Assembly (NCBI RefSeq): GCF_029027405.1
Contig: NZ_CP093396.1
Location: 1,488,001-1,552,000 of the forward strand
From: Sulfurimonas sp.
GTDB lineage: Bacteria > Campylobacterota > Campylobacteria > Campylobacterales > Sulfurimonadaceae
Length of the DNA: 64,000 nt
Reading direction: 5' to 3'
Notes under the pieces: generated by a model
Seen by the model: the letters and a program-made list of their open reading frames with translations, nothing else
The model's database searches: none
What the model was told of the DNA's origin: nothing
Shown: piece by piece, positions 57,575 through 64,000 of the stretch
How positions within the stretch are numbered: the stretch's first letter is position 1
How the letters are laid out: each line of letters opens with the position of its first letter
Position numbers and translations under genes: made by a program

Positions 57575-59701
57575 CTACAAATAATTAACTAAACTAAGTT
57601 TTGATACTTTTCCAACTGTTAACAGCATAGCTTCATAATTTATAGTTAGTTTTTTTAATGTAAGCGCGGCTTCTGCCGCATCTGTATCTAAAACTTGCGA
57701 ACGCAAAGTCTGTGTGCTTATTTTTATAAGTTTTGTTCTTCCAAGAGATGATTTAAGTGCATTCGATTGTGATCCAACCATAGCGTGAGATCTGCTAATA
57801 TGATTTTGTAAATCATCAATCATAGTAAGTGCATTCTCTATTCCTGCATTCCTTGGACTGCCATCAGAAGCATCTGGATATACTTTATGATCTTCTACAG
57901 CTGTAATCATCTTATTTAGTTGCTTGAAAAAATCTGTTTTAGGGTCGCGAATAGTTAAAGCATTGTTTGAGTTAAAAGATCCAACAGATGCTGCACCAGA
58001 AAAATCATCACTATTTGAATCATAAAGAGATAATTTTGCTTCTGTACTTGTTGAACCTAACTCTTTAAAATTAATTTTTCCATCACTACTTAAAAATGTA
58101 CCTCCTTTTGCATTAGCATCTTTAACTGCTGCATCATATTGAGCTGCTGTACCAGCTGGAGAAGCTGTTGGAAGAGTATTTGTAACTACCATATTTACAA
58201 CATCCATTAATTGTTTATAGGTTAAGTCTCCTGCTGGAGTTCCAGTTCTAACACTTGCCACATTAAATATATCATAAGTATTTCCACCAACACTAAAAGT
58301 TGAACCAGCATCTGAAAGGTTGATATCTACATCATAGTTTGAACCATTAATATCAACACCCGTGAGCTTTAAAACTTTTCCATCTAAGCCACTTGCATAA
58401 GTTCCATCAGTATTATATGTAATACCAGAAAAAACTTCATGTAATTTTGTTGAATCACTAGCAAAAGCATTTGTATCTTTAAGTATTTGAGATACATTTG
58501 AAGATAATCTAGAACCATCTTTACTAAATTGTGTTCTGTCATGAAGCAAACCTTCAATATTTGTTGCCGCTGGGTTCGAGCCAGTGCTAGCAGATGTGAA
58601 ACCTGACTTAATAAATTCTTTTACATATAAGCCTGGGATACCACCAGTACTCAGAGTATTCATAATATTTTTAAAACTAGCTTCACCAGAATCTAAATCA
58701 TCTATATCTGTAATATTTGCGGCATCTGCGCCAGTTGTATCAAAGTCAACCGCCCCAACCATATGAAAGTCAAGCTTACTAGAACCTTTAATTTTATCTT
58801 CTACAACAATTTGACCAGAAGAATTTAGTGACACATTAACAACCTTTAAATTTGCAGTATTTCCATATGCCTGACCTATTCTGCTTAACAACTCATCAAC
58901 TGTATCTGTATCTTTCATGGATATTTTGCTTTTAAAAGAAGTGCCGTTACTAGTTGTTCCTCTTAAATAAAAATGATGCTTATTCGTTATAGAGTCTATG
59001 TTATCATCTGTATCTCCCATAAAATCACGAATAGTATCCTTGCTAGCCAGTGGCGAAGAAATAGTTTCATTGTCAGTTCCTGTCGCAAAATCATACTTTT
59101 TAGATACATTACTTTGCTCTACATTCGTTGTTATCTTTCTTTTGGTTAATACTTCTTCCCCAAAAAACAACTGATCTCCAGATATATTATATTGTTGCTG
59201 AGAGCCTGAACCTAAAAATGACTTTAATGAGCCATTATTTCCATGATATTTTCCATCAGACGATATTGGCTTAATGTCAACAGCTGTCCCTGAAAATAAA
59301 TACTGTCCATTTATTGATGTATTAGATAGATTTTTAAAATGCTCTTCAATTACTCTTAACTCATTAGCAATAGCATCTAACGATGCATCACTATGTGTAC
59401 CATTGGCTGCATTAACCAAAAGAGTCCTCATTCTAGTCATAGTTTTAGTAAACTCATTTAAAATAACATCTGTTTGATTTGAAATCTTATGTCCACTCTG
59501 AGTACTATTTATAATTTGTTCTAAACCAAAGAGCTCATTATCTAGCATCATCGTTTCTGCAAATATTCTTACATCACCTTTTGCATACTGAATTTTGAAT
59601 CCAGATGCTATCTGCTTGTTTACATCAAAAAGTTTATTACTCAATTTTGAGTTGTTTGTTTCATATATATTTTTGTCATACATACCCGATGTTATTCGCA
59701 T
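57575..59701 (-). CDS. flgL: Flagellar hook-filament junction protein FlgL
   Basis: 708 residues, far longer than the enterobacterial protein (about 317), as usual in Campylobacterota where a large surface domain is inserted. Conserved flagellin-like ends: MRITSGMYDKNIYETNNSKL plus the coiled region to about 150 (NGQYLFSGT) at the N terminus, and AMVGSQSNALKSSLGRTK ... DAAEAALTLKKL at the C terminus. The middle is Ser/Thr/Gly/Asp rich. Strong ribosome site GGAGGTG. A sigma-54 promoter lies 44 bases upstream. Confidence 0.95.
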   Translation of the reverse strand: MRITSGMYDKNIYETNNSKLSNKLFDVNKQIASGFKIQYAKGDVRIFAETMMLDNELFGLEQIINSTQSGHKISNQTDVILNEFTKTMTRMRTLLVNAANGTHSDASLDAIANELRVIEEHFKNLSNTSINGQYLFSGTAVDIKPISSDGKYHGNNGSLKSFLGSGSQQQYNISGDQLFFGEEVLTKRKITTNVEQSNVSKKYDFATGTDNETISSPLASKDTIRDFMGDTDDNIDSITNKHHFYLRGTTSNGTSFKSKISMKDTDTVDELLSRIGQAYGNTANLKVVNVSLNSSGQIVVEDKIKGSSKLDFHMVGAVDFDTTGADAANITDIDDLDSGEASFKNIMNTLSTGGIPGLYVKEFIKSGFTSASTGSNPAATNIEGLLHDRTQFSKDGSRLSSNVSQILKDTNAFASDSTKLHEVFSGITYNTDGTYASGLDGKVLKLTGVDINGSNYDVDINLSDAGSTFSVGGNTYDIFNVASVRTGTPAGDLTYKQLMDVVNMVVTNTLPTASPAGTAAQYDAAVKDANAKGGTFLSSDGKINFKELGSTSTEAKLSLYDSNSDDFSGAASVGSFNSNNALTIRDPKTDFFKQLNKMITAVEDHKVYPDASDGSPRNAGIENALTMIDDLQNHISRSHAMVGSQSNALKSSLGRTKLIKISTQTLRSQVLDTDAAEAALTLKKLTINYEAMLLTVGKVSKLSLVNYL

Positions 59702-59744
59702 AATGCACCTCCATTTGTATAAAACCTTAATATTGCTTTATTTA

Positions 59745-59760
59745 AGCAAAAAAAGTTCCA
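59745..59760 (-). promoter_or_regulatory. Sigma-54 promoter of flgL
   Basis: On the minus strand TGGAAC-TTTTT-TTGCT, with the required GG-N10-GC spacing (consensus TGGCAC-N5-TTGCA). It lies 44-59 bases before the flgL ATG. Middle and late hook genes of Campylobacterota are RpoN-dependent, so both position and target fit. Confidence 0.88.
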
Positions 59761-59805
59761 TTACAGTATATCGCCAAAATGTTATTTACTTTTAAGTAAA
59801 AAGTC

Positions 59806-59833
59806 GATTTAAAGTAAAATTTTTTAGGCTGAA
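59806..59833 (+). repeat. Left terminal inverted repeat of the IS
   Basis: Begins GATTTAAAGTAAA and ends TTTTTTAGGCTGAA. Complementary to 60842-60869 in 27 of 28 positions; the single difference is A versus T at position 14. Confidence 0.93.
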
Positions 59834-59882
59834 AAGTGCTTGAAACTACTGTATAGTAATGGTTAAAAAGGTTTTATTTACA

Positions 59883-60838
59883 ATGAGCTGTAAAAAAATG
59901 CAAAAATCTGTCCACACTGTACATCAAAAAAGACTAAAAAAAATGGTGAATTAGGTGGAATTCAGAGATATAAATGCTCAAGTTGTAATAGTTATTTTTC
60001 ATCAAAAAGACGACCAGATAAATTACAAGAAATTATTTTTAAAAAGTATATTTATAAGAGACAAACACTAAGTGATTTAGCAGAGGAATATAAGAAAAGT
60101 TCTCGATGGATTCAGAAGCAAATATTTGAATATGAACCAAATATAAAATATCATAAACCTAGAGCGATAGTTCTTATCTGTGATGCTACTTTTTATGGCA
60201 AACGCAAAGATAAACTTGGAACGCTAGTTTTTAAAGATGACATTACCAAAGAGATACTTTTATCCAAACATATTCAAAGTGAACTATCAGCTGACTATAA
60301 ACTATTACTCAATCAACTTTTAGAGCTTGGCTATACAGTTCTATCAGTCACAATAGATGGCAAAAGAGGCTTACAAAAGGTTTTTAAAGACTTTCCACTA
60401 CAAATGTGTCACTTCCATCAGGCAAAGACTGTGAGAAGATATATAACTAAAAGACCAAGACTACAAGCTGGAAAAGATTTGAAGAAAATCATGTATCGAC
60501 TCACTCAAACTAATGAAAAAAAATTTACTAAAAAGCTTGATGAATGGTATGAAACATATAAAAATTTTATAGAAGAAAAAAGTATCAATAATGATACTGG
60601 TAAATCATATTACACTCATCAAAAAGTTAGAGCTGCATATAGAAGTTTAAGAGCTAATCTTTCATATCTTTTTACAAGAAATAAATATAAAAATTTCAAG
60701 ATTCCAAACACAACAAATACTCTCGATGGTGGAACTTTTTCTCCATTGAAAATACTCATTAAAATCCACAGAGGATTAAGCAAAAGCTTGAAGTTAAAAA
60801 TGGTTGATGATTATTTATTAAACTATAAGAAAAAATAA
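59883..60838 (+). CDS. IS transposase, two frames joined at an A7 run
   Basis: The only good start, ATG at 59883, gives MSCKK and then runs out of frame to a stop at 59952. A -1 shift on the seven A at 59892-59898 joins it to a frame that is open to 60838 and has no ATG, GTG or TTG before 60404. The joined product has about 318 residues: zinc ribbon CPHC ... CSSC near the N terminus, DDE-type Asp in ICDATFYGKRKD, second Asp in VTIDGKRGLQ, then MCHFHQAKTVRRY, a Cys-His motif of IS256/MULE-like transposases. Either a slippage-dependent gene or one inactivated by a single-base indel. Confidence 0.82.
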
Positions 60839-60841
60839 TTA

Positions 60842-60869
60842 TTCAGCCTAAAAAAATTTACTTTAAATC
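60842..60869 (-). repeat. Right terminal inverted repeat of the IS
   Basis: Reverse complement of the left repeat with one mismatch. Read on the minus strand it supplies the last codons and stop (YDLK*) of the truncated patatin frame. Confidence 0.93.
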
Positions 60870-61382
60870 ATAATTTTCCATTCTAATTGGATTAAAATAT
60901 AGAGGTGCAGAGCAAGAAGATAAAACTGCGTCTTGAATTTTTCTATCTTTATCACGTTTAAATTCACTTATGTAATATGATTTTATTACATGAACGTCTC
61001 CATTGGATATATCAGTTGTCGGAATTAAGAGCCTTGTTTTAATTGAAGAATCTGACAATGTTTTATTTTGAAATTTTTCTTCTAATAGTTTTTTTAAATG
61101 ATCACTTCTATAACGACTTTTAAACAATCCCATAAACCCTAGTTTACGAAAGTTAAATATTTGGGAGCCTTCATTTTTATATAAATCTATAGCTTCACTT
61201 AATGGAATATCTAGTGCAAGTGCAGACGCAAGTATTGAACCTGTACTTGTACCAGCTATTAAATCAAAATGCTCATGAATTTTGATTTTAAATTTATCTT
61301 CTATTTCTTTTAAAATTAAAGCAGAATAGATTCCTCTTATCCCTCCCCCGTCAATAGATAAAATTCAAAAACTAAGACTCAA
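60858..61382 (-). pseudogene. Patatin-like phospholipase, CapV-like, doubly broken
   Basis: A ribosome site AAGGAG precedes TTG at 61382, reading MSLSF, then an in-frame TGA (61365-61367), then ILSIDGGGIRGIYSALILKE in the same frame. The oxyanion motif DGGGIRG and the serine nucleophile motif AGTSTGS are intact. The frame ends in the IS inverted repeat just where the catalytic DGG aspartate block should begin (after APLYFNPIRMENYDL). The rest is not found beyond the IS. The N terminus resembles CBASS effector CapV and other bacterial patatins; no cyclase is nearby. Inactive remnant. Confidence 0.88.
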
Positions 61383-61572
61383 GATTTTCTCCTTGATCCT
61401 CTTGTTGAATTTTTTAGTGCATAAGTCTTATATAAAATGCTTTACTTAAAAAAATCCACTTCTAAATTATTAATACATTATACCTTTAAATTTTCAACAC
61501 AAGAAAATATATTCATTTATGAATATATTTAGGTATCTTTTGGCATACTTCCATTTCAAGTTTTCAGCATAT
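61383..61572. other. AT-rich spacer before tRNA-Leu with an 11-bp hairpin
   Basis: No gene. A perfect inverted repeat AAATATATTCA / TGAATATATTT lies at 61505-61530 with a four-base loop. It should contain promoters for tRNA-Leu (+) and the former patatin gene (-). Confidence 0.5.
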
Positions 61573-61659
61573 GCCGCTATGGAGAAATTGGTAAACTCAG
61601 CAGATTCAAAATCTGCCGCCTTTACGGGCTTCTCGGTTCAAGTCCGAGTAGCGGTACCA
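61573..61659 (+). tRNA. tRNA-Leu (anticodon CAA)
   Basis: 87 bases with encoded CCA and the long variable arm of class II tRNAs. Acceptor GCCGCTA pairs with TAGCGGT (one G-T). Anticodon stem-loop GCAGA-TTCAAAA-TCTGC gives CAA. T arm CTCGGTTCAAGTCCGAG. A partial copy of its 3' half lies 169 bases downstream. Confidence 0.96.
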
Positions 61660-61711
61660 CCTTTAAAAAAATCAAAATACAAACTCAAGTAAATAATATT
61701 TCATGTATAAT

Positions 61712-61789
61712 TGCACATAATAAATTAACGGTGCTCAATAGCTATTTTTAAGTTTAATTTTAACTACTTACTGCACAGTTATTGCACAG
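61712..61789 (+). repeat. Three TGCACA boxes beside the tRNA-Leu fragment
   Basis: TGCACAT at 61712-61718, TGCACAG at 61772-61778 and TGCACAG at 61783-61789; the last two are 11 bases, one helical turn, apart. Such short repeats next to a tRNA attachment site are typical of tyrosine-integrase arm sites. No integrase gene remains. Confidence 0.5.
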
Positions 61790-61827
61790 AGACTCTTTAA
61801 ACCCCTTGTTTTAGGGGTTGAGTTCAG

Positions 61828-61886
61828 GATTCAAAATCTCCCGCTAGTAATAGTGTGCCGGTTCAAGTCCGGCTACTGGTACCACC
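61828..61886 (+). other. Partial tRNA-Leu 3' copy, probable island attachment site
   Basis: Shares GATTCAAAATCT (anticodon loop), GGTTCAAGTCCG (T loop) and GGTACCACCT (3' end plus two bases beyond CCA) with tRNA-Leu at 61573, but differs between them (acceptor strand TACTGGT instead of TAGCGGT). There is no 5' half; instead a hairpin AACCCC / GGGGTT (61799-61818) precedes it. This is the usual mark of an integrated element whose att site rebuilt a tRNA 3' end. The 170 bases between the copies hold no gene. Confidence 0.75.
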
Positions 61887-62013
61887 TATTTTTAATTTAT
61901 AAATAAACACTTTTTCTTCGTTATTAAATATAGATGTTTCAATTTTTCAGATATATGCTACATTTACTATAGATTTTATAAAGTAAACTAAAAAATAAAG
62001 AGGAATAGCTACT

Positions 62014-62652
62014 ATGACAAAGAAATTTCTTCTATTTGACAATGACGGCGTTTTAGTCGAGACTGAAAACTGGTATTACGAGGCAAATGTAATAGCTTTA
62101 GCCGAAATAGACATAGAGCTTACTTTTGATGTATATATGGAGATCATGGCAAGGGGTGGAACTGCTTGGGAAATAGCTAAGGCACAGAATATATCTCAGT
62201 CTGTTATAGATGTGCAAAGAACAAGAAGAGATGTCTACTATAGAGAGTTTATAAAAAATGAATACATTGAAATAGATGGTGTTATCGATACCCTCCAAGA
62301 GCTAAAAAAAGAGTATAAAATGGGAATTATAACTACATCAAGAAGAGTAGATTTTGACCTTATCCACAACAACAGAGATATCATCAAGTTTATGGACTTC
62401 TCTCTTTGTGTAGAAGAGTACCCCCGTGCAAAACCCTACCCTGATCCGTACCTAGCTGGTATGAAAAAGTTTTCTGCCACAAGAAATGAATGTCTAGTCA
62501 TAGAGGACTCTCAAAGAGGTTTAAACTCTGCTGTAAATGCCAAAATAGAGTGTGCGATAGTTAAAAACAACTTTACTTTAACTCACGATTTCTCAAAAGC
62601 AACTTATAAAATAGAGAAGTTTTCTGACTTGATAAGATTACTTAAAAACTAA
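62014..62652 (+). CDS. HAD-superfamily hydrolase (beta-phosphoglucomutase/phosphatase-like)
   Basis: 212 residues, HAD subfamily with an alpha-helical cap. Motif I FDNDGVLVETE (Asp 9 and 11), motif II ITTSR, lysine in RAKPYPDPY, motif IV VIEDSQRGLNSAVNAKIE. A phosphatase or sugar-phosphate mutase of the YieH/PGMB group; the substrate is unknown. It has a GAGG-containing leader (AAAGAGGAATAG) and stands as the first gene after the tRNA-Leu att region. Confidence 0.88.
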   Translation: MTKKFLLFDNDGVLVETENWYYEANVIALAEIDIELTFDVYMEIMARGGTAWEIAKAQNISQSVIDVQRTRRDVYYREFIKNEYIEIDGVIDTLQELKKEYKMGIITTSRRVDFDLIHNNRDIIKFMDFSLCVEEYPRAKPYPDPYLAGMKKFSATRNECLVIEDSQRGLNSAVNAKIECAIVKNNFTLTHDFSKATYKIEKFSDLIRLLKN

Positions 62653-62703
62653 TTAATAGTTTTTTATATATAATCACATTAAAAAGAGGGGAACTTTATA
62701 TAG

Positions 62704-63573
62704 ATGCTAACTAAGTTTATTCTTTTCATTTTATTAATCTCTCAAGTTTATGCAAATCATATTTTAAAAAACACATACTATGTAAACTCAAACGACATAT
62801 ATATTTCTACTTTAATTGAAAATTATTCAAAAGATGAAGTTCTTTATAAAATACCACCAAGCAGGCACACAAAAAAGGTCACTACAACAGAGTTGCTTAA
62901 TAGATTAAAAAAACATGGCTACACTGATATAACTACCAAAGGTAAATATATTAAATTCATAATTAAAAGCCCTATTGACACTTCAAAAATTGCTTTATAT
63001 ATAAAAAATTATTATTTAGAAAAATATGACATTATAAACATAACAAAAGTGGAAGTTTTACCTAGAAGTTATATAGCATCTCTACCTAGCCAGTATAGCA
63101 TCTACATACAAGCAAAGAACTATCTCTCAAGAAGAGATATAGTAAGTATCAAAACACTAAAAAATAAAAAAATATTTTTTAATTACAATATTTATGCAAG
63201 GCTTCCAATATATGTATCAAAAGAGAAAATTAAAAAAAACAGTGAGCTATCAAGTGTAAATATCACAAAAAAGAGTATAATATTAGATAAATTTATGACA
63301 AAACCTTTACAAAACTTTAAAGCACACGCTTTTGAGAGTAAGTACAATATAAAAAAAGATAAGATAATAACCTTAAAAAATGTTCAAGAACTAAGCTTAG
63401 TAAAGAAAAATTCTTATATTACTATTAGTCTAAACAAAAATAATATGTCTATTAGTTTTAACGCATTAGCCTTGGATAACGGTAAGCTAAATAGTATTAT
63501 TAGAGTTCAAAAGACAAATGGAAAAAGATTAAAAGTTAAGGTTACTGGAAAAAATCAGGCGGAGATTAGATGA
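62704..63573 (+). CDS. flgA: Flagellar P-ring assembly chaperone FlgA
   Basis: 289 residues. Residues 1-17 are a signal peptide. The C-terminal part is an SAF-like domain: NYNIYARLPIYVSKEKIKKN, IILDKFMTKPL, then LVKKNSYITISL and the closing NGKRLKVKVTGKNQAEIR, typical of FlgA. It helps FlgI form the periplasmic P ring. Its stop overlaps the ubiX ATG (ATGA), an arrangement seen in other Campylobacterota. Confidence 0.9.
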   Translation: MLTKFILFILLISQVYANHILKNTYYVNSNDIYISTLIENYSKDEVLYKIPPSRHTKKVTTTELLNRLKKHGYTDITTKGKYIKFIIKSPIDTSKIALYIKNYYLEKYDIINITKVEVLPRSYIASLPSQYSIYIQAKNYLSRRDIVSIKTLKNKKIFFNYNIYARLPIYVSKEKIKKNSELSSVNITKKSIILDKFMTKPLQNFKAHAFESKYNIKKDKIITLKNVQELSLVKKNSYITISLNKNNMSISFNALALDNGKLNSIIRVQKTNGKRLKVKVTGKNQAEIR

Positions 63574-64000
63574 AGAAAGTTGTTATTGCCATTAGTGGTG
63601 CAAGTGGAGTACACTTAGGCTTAAAAGCTTTAAGATTAATTCCAAAAAATATTAATAAGCACTTCATTATGACAAAAAATTCTAATATTGTTTTAGAAAA
63701 AGAAAATAATCTCACACTACATGAAAATGAAGATATTTCAGCAAGTATAGCATCTGGTTCTTTTGGTGTAGATGCCATGCTAATTGCACCTTGCAGTATG
63801 AATACACTTGCTAAAATTGCTTGTGGGATTTCTGATAATTTAGTTACTAGATGCGCTAGTGTGATGATAAAAGAGCAAAAGAAACTAATTATAGCTCCAA
63901 GAGAGATGCCCTTTTCTGCTATTGCCTTAGAAAACATGCAAAAATTAGCGCAACTAGGAGTTGTAATCGCTCCTCCTGTTATGGCTTACTATTCAGAACA
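63570..64000 (+). CDS. ubiX: Flavin prenyltransferase UbiX (cut by window end)
   Basis: 143 codons are visible; about 40-45 more would complete the family length of about 187. N-terminal FMN loop VIAISGASGVHLGLKAL; IAPCSMNTLAKIACGISDNL and KLIIAPREMPFS are the UbiX signature blocks. It attaches a dimethylallyl group to FMN, giving the cofactor of UbiD decarboxylases used for quinone synthesis. Overlaps flgA by 4 bases. Confidence 0.94.
   Translation, partial: MKKVVIAISGASGVHLGLKALRLIPKNINKHFIMTKNSNIVLEKENNLTLHENEDISASIASGSFGVDAMLIAPCSMNTLAKIACGISDNLVTRCASVMIKEQKKLIIAPREMPFSAIALENMQKLAQLGVVIAPPVMAYYSE

Larger units (their letters stand above)
59806..60869 (+). mobile_element. Insertion sequence, IS1249/IS256-variant-like, 1064 bp
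   Basis: Bounded by 28-base inverted repeats that differ at one position. It holds one transposase gene needing a frameshift. The right end lies inside the patatin pseudogene, which it truncates; the left end is 46 bases from the flgL sigma-54 promoter. No long target duplication is visible next to the repeats and the rest of the patatin gene is missing, so a deletion probably followed insertion. Confidence 0.88.

Noticed and set aside
60404-60838. Stand-alone 144-residue protein starting MCHFHQ
   Set aside because: The same frame is open and homologous to a transposase back to 59894; the ATG at 60404 is internal.
60858-61133. Independent 91-residue protein
   Set aside because: It is the middle and end of the broken patatin frame; the upstream in-frame codons encode DGGGIRG and GTSTG motifs.
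60842-61382. Active anti-phage CBASS module
   Set aside because: Only a broken patatin remains; no nucleotidyltransferase, E1/E2 or JAB gene is in the window.
61828-61886. Second functional tRNA-Leu gene
   Set aside because: There is no 5' half: no acceptor strand complementary to TACTGGT and no D arm upstream, only a hairpin. It is a 3' fragment.

Overview
The window is AT-rich, densely coded DNA from a Gram-negative, flagellated, LPS-making bacterium. It is very probably a member of the Campylobacterota (Epsilonproteobacteria), most like the Sulfurimonas group. The pointers are oorDABC (2-oxoglutarate:acceptor oxidoreductase) in the Helicobacter/Campylobacter gene order, a monomeric isocitrate dehydrogenase, an LDH-like malate dehydrogenase and AcnB, a very long FlgL behind a sigma-54 promoter, the flgA-ubiX pairing, the lptC-lptA-engB run, and a short GNAT-type N-acetylglutamate synthase. 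The genus is inferred from gene content only.

Layout. 1-6.2 kb (+): a tightly overlapping envelope operon (LysM protein end, rlpA, hisB, kdsC, lptC, lptA, engB, argA-like GNAT, MreD-like membrane protein, mrdA/PBP2). 6.2-10.4 kb: CaCA antiporter, ybeY, an unlisted 59-aa protein, queC, a YgjP-type metallopeptidase and a secreted DUF4015 glycoside hydrolase. 10.5-17.1 kb: two divergent operons, rraA/acidic protein/TRAP binding protein on the minus strand and a coenzyme-B12 glutamate mutase operon (glmS-glmE-glmL) ending in an AMP-forming ligase on the plus strand. 17.1-25.3 kb (mostly -): a Mur-ligase-like protein without P-loop, metG, fbp, mobB, a lipoprotein, a soluble lytic transglycosylase, yggT, gltX. 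25.4-30.4 kb: sensory and accessory genes (tandem hemerythrin, tRNA-Glu, a receiver-ribbon-helix-helix regulator, a Bax-like glucosaminidase, a zinc-ribbon protein, RNase P RNA, a TetR regulator with a phased operator array).

30.4-44.1 kb (-): the metabolic core, in transcription order icd, mdh, ETF:quinone oxidoreductase, a fused ETF beta-alpha protein, fumC, sucC, sucD, oorD, oorA, oorB, oorC, closed by a strong terminator; acnB lies at 52.7-55.2 kb. Together they cover isocitrate to 2-oxoglutarate to succinyl-CoA to succinate and fumarate to malate to oxaloacetate, in either the oxidative or the reductive direction. Citrate lyase, fumarate reductase and pyruvate synthase are not in the window. 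44.2-59.7 kb: mltG, an AsmA/YhdP-like protein, a LolC/E permease, secA, lolA, acnB, ftsK and flgL.

59.7-62 kb is an accessory scar: a 1.06-kb insertion sequence with 28-bp inverted repeats and an A7 frameshift, a patatin phospholipase pseudogene that it truncates, tRNA-Leu(CAA), and a second 3'-tRNA-Leu fragment with TGCACA boxes that looks like the attachment site of a lost island. The window ends with a HAD phosphatase, flgA and the start of ubiX.

The most unusual points are the glutamate mutase plus ligase operon, the beta-alpha fused ETF inside the TCA/rTCA cluster, the receiver-RHH regulator, and four TetR operators spaced exactly 32 bp apart.
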